A stretch of 64,000 bases of DNA, from contig NZ_FUYS01000013.1 in the NCBI RefSeq assembly GCF_900168055.1, forward strand, positions 1 to 64,000, written 5' to 3'. This stretch comes from Parapedobacter luteus. GTDB taxonomy: Bacteria; Bacteroidota; Bacteroidia; Sphingobacteriales; Sphingobacteriaceae. The first letter of the stretch is position 1. Every line of letters begins with the position of its first letter. This document shows, one piece after another, positions 25,378-33,045 of this stretch. The position numbers and the translations under genes were made by a program. The notes below the pieces were generated by a model, which was given only the letters and a program-made list of their open reading frames with translations, was not told where the DNA came from and did no database searches.

Positions 25378-28161
25378 CTATTCTTTATCTAAATGGTTCC
25401 AGTTGATAATTGAATTCCACACCATCGGCGCATCGTGGTGATTTAAGTAGCGGTGTAGCGGATCAAACGTAAATCCCACAACACGCCCTTTTCCGACCGG
25501 CACATTGAAGATGGCTCCTTCTCCGAGAATAAGCTCTTCATTACGCACCATACCTGATAACACATACGGATAATCCTTCGGTGAATAATTTTTCGGTTTT
25601 TCGGCCTGCTTCGTTGGCGCTCCTTGCAAGCCCAAGATAGGACCTGTGTATTCGATATCCTGCTTGGCGGTAGGAGCGCCGTATTGCAAGACTAGTCTAT
25701 CCCTGTGTTGCCTTTCAACCTGCAATACCGGTCCATTGCCACGGAAGATAGGGAACAATTCGGGATAACCATAAAGAATGGGGCTAGAGGGAACCCGTGC
25801 ACGTGCCTGCACGACCGAACCGGGGTGTAGCATATTTGCCGTGGATTTTTGGCTCAACCCTTCAGCTACCCCTACCTCAGCCAACATCGCGGTAGAATTG
25901 TCGAAAGCAATGAGAGCACCTCCATTATTGACAAAAGCATGCAGGTTAGCTACTCCGTCAAAACCAGGACCGCCGGTCATGTCATCTGTGGAATCGGGAT
26001 AACCGTGGGACGGATAGTCCTTAGTCTTGGTAAATGGCATAGGGCCGAGCTTCCTATCGACGTCATGAATAAAATCCTTGCCCGCCCCGCGCAAGCGGGG
26101 CACCAAAATAACATCAAAGCGATCATTCAGCTGGCCTTGTTTGAGATCATCCTTATCAATGGACGTGTAGGGGATACCCCGTTGCTCAAACGTGAAACGT
26201 GTCCATCCTTCATCCTGGGTGTATGACCAGCTATGGTAAACTGCGATGCGCGGCAAACTTACGGGGTGTTTATCGGCGCTTATCGTTTCATCGGTAGCCA
26301 ACAGGTCCAGGCCAAACGTGGCGGCAAGTTCTCTCGCCCGCAAAGCATTTAAGCCGCTAAATAGCACACTACCGCGACCAAGGGTGTCTGCGCCCAGCAC
26401 CACGTCGGCGTCCAGCACCTCGACGCCCACCTTCGGGTCGTTTGCCTTAAGCCAGAAAAGGCTTGAAAGCACAGTTTGCTGAGCCTTGTAAGGGATCAGA
26501 TACGTCGATCCAGTGCCGCGCACACTACCTCTGTAGACCACGTTTTCCGTCAACAGCCTAAGCGTGTTGTCCGGATAAAAATCTGCATCGTTGGTCTGCA
26601 GCACATCCACGCCGTACAACAGACCAAACGTCCAGGCAATATCATCATATGGTGGAAATTCAGCGTCTTTCGGAAATCGCTGTTCGGTCAACAGCGATAC
26701 AGCCAAGTTGCGATAAGGTTGGTCCAGCTTTACCACGTAATCCCCTCGGTTTGCACCGGATATGGCTTCATGCACCTCAATAGCTTGGGCCCGCAATTGG
26801 TTTACCAAGTAAGCAGCCATGCCCGGATCGCGCTGCGTCTTAGGGATTATAAACGCCTTTAAGGTATCCGTTTTACCTTTTTCTATAGCTTTCACTCCTT
26901 TTTGATAGAAATTTTCGAGCAAAGTCTTTCCATTAATTGATGCAAACCGCAGGCCAGCAAGTACGCCAGCCTGCATATAATTAACGTTGTTCCGCAAGGA
27001 CCAGATGACCTTTGCCGTGGCGGGCTCAGGTCGGTACCATTCACGGCTCGTTGCCGGCTTGCCGGCGTAGTTACTTGTGGCAATATCCCTCAAGAAGGTA
27101 TTTGACCCAGCATTGCCAAATGTCTCATAAAAGCGACCAATACTATTATGATTATTAGCTATCCAGAAGAGATATCCCGGATACCATCCATCGTAAAAAC
27201 CCCACGTAAACACGCCAGGAAGGCCTTGGGCCGCGAGCTGGGTCATCTCATATTGAGCCAGCAACGACCACTCATTGATCGTCGTTGGGTCAAGATCAGC
27301 GTTATACGGCCCTGTGCCGACCGAAATATAAAGCAAAGGCACGGATTCATGGAGGTCGAGCAACACGGTGGGATGCCACTCATAATATACTCGGTAAGCA
27401 GCTTTAGTGAGTTCTTGGGAAATTTGTAAGCCGTCTCGATTGTTGTCATGCACGGTATATTTCCCCCAATACGGTGGCCGCGACGGCATCCCGTCATCCC
27501 AATCGGTACGGGATTTGGTGTAACGGTTGTACCAATCGGTCTGCTTATCCCAGCCATCCGGTTCAGAAACTGGATTGATGATAGTGATGACCCGCTCACG
27601 GATGTCCTTTATGTATGCAGCGGTATCGGTAGCCAAGCGATAGGCCAGTTCCATGAGCATATGCGGGGATCCCGTTTCGGGAGAGTGCAAGCCGCCGTTG
27701 AGGAAATAAACCGGCTTGGCTTGACTGATAATAGCGGCAGCTTCCCCAGCCTGTACTTTTCGGGGGTCAGCCAATTTGGCGAGCAAGGCTTTATATTGAT
27801 CCAGGTTTTCCATTGTATGCTCGTCGGCAATAACCACCAAGTGTAATGGGCGGCCCTCTTCCGTCATGCCGATTTGCATCATATTCACTCGCCCAGAGGT
27901 CTGTGCAAGCTTATCGAAATAACCATAAATCTGTGTTGTATTATACATGATGCCAGGCGCTCCGATAATTTCGCCGAAGTGCTTCAAAGGCGACGGCACC
28001 CTAGGATCATCAAGCAGGTTGAGCACTGATGAAGGCAAAAAACGCCCATCAGTCGTATACTCCTTAATTTTTTGATTGTAAACCTCATCGATCGGTTGCG
28101 CATAGCCAACGATGTACGCCAGCAACATGCCAGAGGTTAATAGAATAAATGGCCTTTTCAT
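25378..28161 (-). CDS. Exported M14-family zinc carboxypeptidase
   Basis: 927 residues from ATG 28161, the start of a good signal peptide (RPFILLTSGMLLAYIVGYAQ); the open frame continues 38 codons upstream without signal character. An M14 peptidase domain covers ~70-440: zinc ligands His159 and Glu162 (NGGLHSPETGSPH) and His271 (LLDLHESVP), with substrate-region ITIINPVSEPDGWD. The remaining ~480 residues are an alpha/beta region with a ThuA/class I amidotransferase-like look (FDVILVPRLRGAG; LHAFVNNGGALIAFDNSTAM), often fused to M14 domains in Bacteroidota. It releases C-terminal residues from peptides outside the cytoplasm. No promoter motif found. Flanked on both sides by RNA modules. Confidence 0.88.
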   Translation of the reverse strand: MKRPFILLTSGMLLAYIVGYAQPIDEVYNQKIKEYTTDGRFLPSSVLNLLDDPRVPSPLKHFGEIIGAPGIMYNTTQIYGYFDKLAQTSGRVNMMQIGMTEEGRPLHLVVIADEHTMENLDQYKALLAKLADPRKVQAGEAAAIISQAKPVYFLNGGLHSPETGSPHMLMELAYRLATDTAAYIKDIRERVITIINPVSEPDGWDKQTDWYNRYTKSRTDWDDGMPSRPPYWGKYTVHDNNRDGLQISQELTKAAYRVYYEWHPTVLLDLHESVPLLYISVGTGPYNADLDPTTINEWSLLAQYEMTQLAAQGLPGVFTWGFYDGWYPGYLFWIANNHNSIGRFYETFGNAGSNTFLRDIATSNYAGKPATSREWYRPEPATAKVIWSLRNNVNYMQAGVLAGLRFASINGKTLLENFYQKGVKAIEKGKTDTLKAFIIPKTQRDPGMAAYLVNQLRAQAIEVHEAISGANRGDYVVKLDQPYRNLAVSLLTEQRFPKDAEFPPYDDIAWTFGLLYGVDVLQTNDADFYPDNTLRLLTENVVYRGSVRGTGSTYLIPYKAQQTVLSSLFWLKANDPKVGVEVLDADVVLGADTLGRGSVLFSGLNALRARELAATFGLDLLATDETISADKHPVSLPRIAVYHSWSYTQDEGWTRFTFEQRGIPYTSIDKDDLKQGQLNDRFDVILVPRLRGAGKDFIHDVDRKLGPMPFTKTKDYPSHGYPDSTDDMTGGPGFDGVANLHAFVNNGGALIAFDNSTAMLAEVGVAEGLSQKSTANMLHPGSVVQARARVPSSPILYGYPELFPIFRGNGPVLQVERQHRDRLVLQYGAPTAKQDIEYTGPILGLQGAPTKQAEKPKNYSPKDYPYVLSGMVRNEELILGEGAIFNVPVGKGRVVGFTFDPLHRYLNHHDAPMVWNSIINWNHLDKE

Positions 28162-28317
28162 AATTTTGGGAAATTTGGGAGCAATATACACATTACACCG
28201 CTCATTTTTATACGCTTCGTTTTGCAGGGCATTTGCGTTTGCATTGACTTCAAACAAAGAGATAAAAAGCGACAAATATTTCGGTCATGCCATCAATGAT
28301 AAATTTTCAATTTTTCT

Positions 28318-28347
28318 TTGGTTAGTGTAAAAAATACACTATCTTTG
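28318..28347 (+). promoter_or_regulatory. Promoter plus operator of RNA module copy 3
   Basis: TTG 28318-28320, 19-nt spacer, TATCTTTG 28340-28347, with the dyad TAGTGTA-AAAAA-TACACTA at 28323-28341. Confidence 0.75.
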
Positions 28348-28351
28348 TTGC

Positions 28352-28421
28352 ATCATAATTTAGGTTTATAATTGGTTAGTAAAGGTTTCCATTCTCCCCG
28401 TTTGGAAACCTTTCATTTTTT
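28352..28421 (+). ncRNA. Putative small RNA, module copy 3
   Basis: Predicted 70-nt transcript. Invariant block 28352-28379, hairpin 28381-28390 with 28404-28413, loop ATTCTCCCCGTTT, T-run 28416-28421. It stands in a 510-bp intergenic region between the divergent M14 and DUF4833 genes. No reading frame. Confidence 0.65.
28381..28421 (+). terminator. Terminator hairpin of module copy 3
   Basis: Ten-bp stem AAAGGTTTCC / GGAAACCTTT followed by CA and six T. It would stop transcription 250 nt before the DUF4833 gene. Confidence 0.85.
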
Positions 28422-28671
28422 AGGCCGCCCAACCTTCCGCTTAACGTGACTCATGGACGGTCATACAAAGTGGCTTCCGTACTCCAAGCGTCCCAACCAA
28501 CTATGTTACATAAGTTTAAAGAAAAACATATTTCCGTCATCTTAGTTAATCATTAAAGGCTAATGCATAGCCCGCTATCGCGCCCATGCTACTCCCAGAA
28601 CCGGCAAGATGGTTCGTATAGGTAAGAGCGATTAAAGAAATTTTCATTATTTTTGAAAAAAGAGGTGTACT
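28422..28671. other. Intergenic stretch before the DUF4833 gene
   Basis: No gene, tRNA or strong hairpin seen. A small dyad GGCTA-ATGCA-TAGCC is at 28558-28572. A TATTTTTG element at 28648-28655 without a good -33 may serve the DUF4833 gene, giving a leader of about 12 nt. Confidence 0.4.
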
Positions 28672-29280
28672 ATGCTATCAAGTTTGTTTCTTAAACAACA
28701 TACACTGAAAAACGCGAAACAGTACATCTGGCTCAAGAGCAAGATTAGCATTGCTTTCCTTTTTTCCGCGCTGGGCCTTATAGCGCAAGAAAACAAATTT
28801 GAAAAAAAGGTTGTCTTAGAAAATCTGCCTGTACCCAAGGAAAAGAAACAGCTTTTTTACCTGCAACGCGACCCGGACGAAAATACGGTCGTATATCAAC
28901 TCAACATGAAAGGCAACATGGTGGATGCTGATGAGCCGGTAAACGTCTATTGGATACGATACGCAGAAGGAGGCGTACGCAAAGACCTGAATTTCGTACA
29001 ACGTACGATGGCCTATGGCATTATCCACAAAGCGCTCGACAACGGGGACTTCGAGTTGCGTCTAACTGCATATAAGAATCTTCCTTTACGCCTGTCATAC
29101 TGCAGTAAAAGCAAAGCATATGTTGTCTACGCCCCTATCAATAATCGGGAAGCGATTCTAGAGCGAATCTTCGTCCGCATCAATGGCGGCAGCATGTTTA
29201 AGCCCGATATAGCTTATTTCGAACTCGTTGGACGTGATACCGCGACCATGGCCAAGGTAACCGAACGGATTAAACCATGA
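28672..29280 (+). CDS. DUF4833-family exported protein
   Basis: 202 residues. A long N-terminal basic region and hydrophobic segment (SKISIAFLFSALGLIAQ) form a signal peptide or anchor. The domain at ~55-195 carries the DUF4833 pattern: LFYLQRDPDENTVVYQLN, DEPVNVYWIRYAEGG and RTMAYGIIHKALDNGDFELR, and ends ISERIFVRI-like (LERIFVRINGGS). Function unknown. Its stop overlaps the start of the methyltransferase gene (ATGA), so the two are translated together. This pairing with an exported methyltransferase suggests a role outside the cytoplasm, but no mechanism can be read from the sequence. Confidence 0.82.
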   Translation: MLSSLFLKQHTLKNAKQYIWLKSKISIAFLFSALGLIAQENKFEKKVVLENLPVPKEKKQLFYLQRDPDENTVVYQLNMKGNMVDADEPVNVYWIRYAEGGVRKDLNFVQRTMAYGIIHKALDNGDFELRLTAYKNLPLRLSYCSKSKAYVVYAPINNREAILERIFVRINGGSMFKPDIAYFELVGRDTATMAKVTERIKP

Positions 29281-29969
29281 AGGTACTAACCGCCATATTA
29301 TCCATCATGCAGGTGGCTTGCCATGGCCAACTTTCTTCAAATTATACAGACTTACGCTACCACATGGTGGGCAACCAGCTTACCACACGCGGGATCAGTC
29401 ACCCGGCAACCTTAAAAGCCATGCAAACCGTCGAAAGGCACCTATTCGTGCCAATGTCACTTCGAAAACACGCTTACGACGATACGCCGCTACCCATCGG
29501 ATATAACCAAACGATTTCCCAACCGTACATCGTTGCCTACATGACACAGTTACTAGCCCCAAAGGCTAGCGATCGGGTACTTGAAATCGGCACAGGCTCT
29601 GGCTACCAAGCAGCGGTGCTGGCAGAAATTGTGAGGGAAGTTTATACCATAGAAATTGTCCCTGAGTTGGGCAATCGAGCCAAAAACCTGCTGCAGCAAC
29701 AGGGTTACGACAATGTAACGGTCATCATTGGCGACGGTTACAAGGGGCTTGAACCCAAAGCCCCATTTGATGCCATTGTAGTTACAGCCGCGCCAGAAGA
29801 AATACCACCTGCATTAATTGAACAATTAAAGGACGGCGGAAAAATGATTGTGCCTGTAGGCCCCCCTACCGCCGTACAAACATTGGTATTAATCGAAAAG
29901 AAGCGCGGCAAGGTTATTCGGACGGAGCTCTCTGCAGTACGGTTTGTCCCTTTCACCCGGGAAAAGTAA
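29277..29969 (+). CDS. pcm: Protein-L-isoaspartate O-methyltransferase with N-terminal signal-like segment
   Basis: 230 residues. PIMT motifs: RGISHPATLKAMQTVERHLF, PIGYNQTISQPYIVAYMTQL, SAM-binding loop VLEIGTGSGYQAAVLAEI, then DAIVVTAAPEEIPPALIEQL and GGKMIVPVG. The enzyme uses S-adenosylmethionine to methylate isoaspartyl residues and start their repair. The N-terminus KVLTAILSIMQVACHGQ has the length and hydrophobicity of a signal peptide, and a Cys at residue 15 could even be lipidated; canonical cytosolic PIMT lacks this. Since SAM is cytosolic, export would be puzzling. Overlaps DUF4833 by 4 nt. Confidence 0.88.
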   Translation: MKVLTAILSIMQVACHGQLSSNYTDLRYHMVGNQLTTRGISHPATLKAMQTVERHLFVPMSLRKHAYDDTPLPIGYNQTISQPYIVAYMTQLLAPKASDRVLEIGTGSGYQAAVLAEIVREVYTIEIVPELGNRAKNLLQQQGYDNVTVIIGDGYKGLEPKAPFDAIVVTAAPEEIPPALIEQLKDGGKMIVPVGPPTAVQTLVLIEKKRGKVIRTELSAVRFVPFTREK

Positions 29970-29996
29970 AAAGTACACGACAGATTTCTTTTTTTT

Positions 29997-30033
29997 AATC
30001 TAAATATCTTTTATTTGCATCTTTATTTAGATT
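29997..30033. promoter_or_regulatory. Inverted repeat upstream of the PepSY gene
   Basis: Perfect 9-bp arms AATCTAAAT (29997-30005) and ATTTAGATT (30025-30033), 19 nt apart, 41 bp before the start codon. An AT-rich dyad with TTTAGA half-sites in front of a PepSY gene could be a metal-responsive (Fur- or DtxR-like) operator; the regulator is not identified. Confidence 0.4.
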
Positions 30034-30073
30034 GTTTCAATATTAATAGCTTCAGCGAGAATAACACCTTTCC

Positions 30074-31393
30074 ATGGCAAGCGCAACCCCAAACACCTGG
30101 CAAAAAATCAGAAAGCTTTTTAATGACATCCATCTTTGGCTAGGTTTAACCAGCGGCTTAATCATTTTTGTAGTCTGCCTATCCGGCACCATTTATGTCT
30201 TCAACAGCGAGCTTACGGAATGGGGCGCTCCCCATCTTTATAACGTCAACATCCAGCCAGATGCCGAACGAAAATCCCCCGATGCCTTTTTACGGCAGGT
30301 AGAAGCGCATTCCGGAGGAAAAATTACGTCTGTAAACGTCCCGCACGATCCAAAAAGAAGTTATACGTACATGGTAAAAGTAGCCGGTGACAACAGCCGC
30401 TTTGGCACAGCCTACATGGTAAATCCCTACACTGGTGAGATCCTCGGATCGTCCAACGACAAAAATACAGTCAAGGATTTCATGAGTATGATGTTCAGCC
30501 TTCACCGGTGGCTGCTATTGGACAAAATTGAGCAGCCTATTATTGACGGCCTTGAAAACAGGCGGCTGGGCAGCATCATCAGTGGTTGGGCCACCATCAT
30601 CTTTACGCTGGGATGCATCACCGGTCTGGTCATCTGGTTTCCTCCAAAAGTGAAAAACTGGAAACAAGGGCTTAAAATAAAGGTTAGCGGCAATTGGAAA
30701 CGCACCAACCACGACCTACATAATTCGCTGGCTTTCTATGCGCTGGCATTGCTTTTGATAATGGGCATCACGGGACCACAGTGGTCATTTCCCTGGTACC
30801 GCACCGGATTACAGAAGACCCTCGGCACTTACAAGCCCGAAGGGGGTTCCTCGGGCGGAGGGCCAAGGTCACAGCACGGATCGGCGACTCATCGCGATGG
30901 CTCATTGGATATCGCCGCCCAATTTGCAGCCGCAGATACGGTGCAGCAGGCTCCGCCCTTGGCCTTACCAGCGTTGATCGCTTCGGCTGACACTCATTTG
31001 CCGTATGCCGGAGACTACGCTATTTCCCTCCCAACAAGCCCAGATGCTCCCACCCAAATCACCAAGACCAAAGTTGGCTTTTTTGCACCAGCCGCTGGCG
31101 ATAAGATTTCGTTGGACACACAGACCGGCGCGCTCCTTTCGTTGGACATATTTTCCCAGAAGCCCTTCAACGAACGCATTGCGGGCTCCATCAAAGCGCT
31201 TCATGTCGGCAACGTATACGGGACGTTTTCGAAAATACTTTACTTCTTCGCTTGCCTGATTGCTACTTCACTGCCCGTCACCGGAACGCTTATCTGGATT
31301 AATAAAATGAAGAAAAAGTCAAAACGCGCAAGGAAGGTTCACGTCGCCGGAAGGGCTTCCACCACTCCGTTAACCACGCGCTCGGCCTTATAG
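30074..31393 (+). CDS. PepSY-associated TM (PepSY_TM) membrane protein, probably iron-related
   Basis: 439 residues. Four membrane helices: ~22-42 (WLGLTSGLIIFVVCLSGTIY), ~172-192 (IISGWATIIFTLGCITGLVI), ~218-238 (LAFYALALLLIMGITGPQWS) and ~390-412 (ILYFFACLIATSLPVTGTLI). His in IHLWLGL, SLHRWLL, NHDLHNSLAFY and KALHVG are placed to bind haem or flavin-type redox groups, as in this family. The periplasmic domain contains PepSY-like segments. Relatives are encoded beside siderophore TonB receptors and are thought to act as ferric reductases. No receptor is adjacent here. Confidence 0.85.
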   Translation: MASATPNTWQKIRKLFNDIHLWLGLTSGLIIFVVCLSGTIYVFNSELTEWGAPHLYNVNIQPDAERKSPDAFLRQVEAHSGGKITSVNVPHDPKRSYTYMVKVAGDNSRFGTAYMVNPYTGEILGSSNDKNTVKDFMSMMFSLHRWLLLDKIEQPIIDGLENRRLGSIISGWATIIFTLGCITGLVIWFPPKVKNWKQGLKIKVSGNWKRTNHDLHNSLAFYALALLLIMGITGPQWSFPWYRTGLQKTLGTYKPEGGSSGGGPRSQHGSATHRDGSLDIAAQFAAADTVQQAPPLALPALIASADTHLPYAGDYAISLPTSPDAPTQITKTKVGFFAPAAGDKISLDTQTGALLSLDIFSQKPFNERIAGSIKALHVGNVYGTFSKILYFFACLIATSLPVTGTLIWINKMKKKSKRARKVHVAGRASTTPLTTRSAL

Positions 31394-31407
31394 CGCATTA
31401 ATACTAA

Positions 31408-32997
31408 TCAATAGATGATAGTAAACTTGAAGTCCAATGGCCGGAAATGCCGCAACAGTTCGTCGATCAATTGGTCTCCATATTTGACATAAAGTAGCCC
31501 AAAGTTTTCGGACCGCTCCTGCAATGCTCCGTCAGGAAAAAGCCTGTCTTTAATGCGATCTATCTGAATCAACGCGTCCTCGTGGTTTCGTTTATCTGCT
31601 TTCAATAATTTTTTTTCCAGGTTGTTGATGGCTTTTTTGAGTCTGGCCTTTACCGCATCGGTACTTGGGCCCAGGCTGGGGTCAATTTTATGCGCCCGCA
31701 ACCGCAGCCTACTGAATATGGCATTAAGCTCCATCCACTCATCGTTGAGATTGAGCCGATGTTTCGTGTGCCTCCTTACATATTCTTTTTTCAGCTCTTC
31801 CGTATCCTTGAAGATACTCTTAAACGTCAGATCGAGGCGAAGCACTTTCACCGCCATATTGTCGTCGGTCACCATGGCCGAGTTGCGAGGCACAAGGATG
31901 GGATAGTCTACCTTGTAATGTTGGAAGCAGGCCTTTAGTTGCATCCAATACACCATTTCGGCTCCACCACCAACATAGGCGAGGTTCGGCAAAATGACTT
32001 CTTGGTATAACGGACGCATTACCACATTTGGGCTAAATCGCTCAGGATGGTTTTGTATCTCTACTTTGAGCTCTTCTTCCGTAAAAAACATGTTTTGATG
32101 GAGTACTTCGTAGCGTCCATCGTCCAATTTGACGATCCGTTCCCGAAAAGCCTCAGTTAGGTAAAAAAAGTTGATTTCACGTGCGTGCACCTGGGTATTA
32201 AAGCCCGCCGCTTCAAGAGCCTTTGAAGTTTGCGTTATTGCCGCATGGCTATGTTCACTCAATATATCTTGTTCAACCAACGGCGCGAAATAACGCTTTA
32301 GCGACGTGTCGTCGGCGTCCATAACGACAAGCCCATGCTTTCCGAACAGCGCATGGACCAAATAACGGGTAGCTGTCGCCAAATTATCTTGGCGTAGGTA
32401 AGCCTCTTCCATTAGCTTCGCTAACTTTGAAGAATTGACCGACAGGCCAAGGAAGCTTTGGTATTGACGCACGGCTTCAGCCATTCCCGAAATCGTTAAC
32501 CGGCCAGTGGCACCCTGTGCCGGAGCGTCCCACGCAATTTTTTTGCCGTGGAGCCGCACGTGGTTAATTTCGGCAAAGTCATGGTCTTCCGTGGCCATCC
32601 AATATACCGGCACGAAAGTATATTCCGGAAACGCCTCTTTAAGATCCCGAGCCAGTTTGATGGTGGTAACAATCTTAAAAATGAAATATAGTGGCCCAGT
32701 GAAAATATTGAGTTGATGGCCCGTAGTGACGGTAAAGGTTCGCTCATCCAGCAATGCCGCTATGCTGGAAGCGACTTGGGATCCCTCTTCCAACAACGTG
32801 CCGTACTGCCTCCTCAAACTTTGCACCAACAACATCCGGTCGGTCTTGCCCGCTTTGGCTTGTATTTGGTTAGCAAAGCCGGCGATATCTGGCCTATTGC
32901 CCGTAAATGGTTCCAGCGCAGAGTCGTTATCTAAATAAGCCAACAGCGTTTTAGAAAAGCTGTTCGTATCGCGATAGTCTATGTAAGTCGCCTTCAT
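31408..32997 (-). CDS. bshC: Bacillithiol biosynthesis cysteine-adding enzyme BshC
   Basis: 529 residues, the usual length. Characteristic stretches: TVTTGHQLNIFTGPLYFIFK, PVYWMATEDHDFAEINHVRL, HQNMFFTEEELKVEIQNHPE and MRPLYQEVILPNLAYVGGGA, with a C-terminal coiled coil (AINNLEKKLLKADKRNHEDA). It adds cysteine to glucosaminyl-malate in the last step of bacillithiol synthesis, a low-molecular-weight thiol that replaces glutathione. Last gene of the rpmB-ftsY-rimO cluster, 48 nt after rimO; convergent with the PepSY gene, with no clear terminator between. Confidence 0.95.
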   Translation of the reverse strand: MKATYIDYRDTNSFSKTLLAYLDNDSALEPFTGNRPDIAGFANQIQAKAGKTDRMLLVQSLRRQYGTLLEEGSQVASSIAALLDERTFTVTTGHQLNIFTGPLYFIFKIVTTIKLARDLKEAFPEYTFVPVYWMATEDHDFAEINHVRLHGKKIAWDAPAQGATGRLTISGMAEAVRQYQSFLGLSVNSSKLAKLMEEAYLRQDNLATATRYLVHALFGKHGLVVMDADDTSLKRYFAPLVEQDILSEHSHAAITQTSKALEAAGFNTQVHAREINFFYLTEAFRERIVKLDDGRYEVLHQNMFFTEEELKVEIQNHPERFSPNVVMRPLYQEVILPNLAYVGGGAEMVYWMQLKACFQHYKVDYPILVPRNSAMVTDDNMAVKVLRLDLTFKSIFKDTEELKKEYVRRHTKHRLNLNDEWMELNAIFSRLRLRAHKIDPSLGPSTDAVKARLKKAINNLEKKLLKADKRNHEDALIQIDRIKDRLFPDGALQERSENFGLLYVKYGDQLIDELLRHFRPLDFKFTIIY

Positions 32998-33045
32998 TGG
33001 TAAACAAAGATAATGCTTGCCTGTAAAAGCGACGACTAATAACGA

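Noticed and set aside
24040-28421. The three repeats as a CRISPR array or as insertion-sequence ends.
   Set aside because: Copies are 1-3 kb apart with genes between, carry promoter and terminator signals, are all in direct orientation, and no transposase or Cas gene is present.
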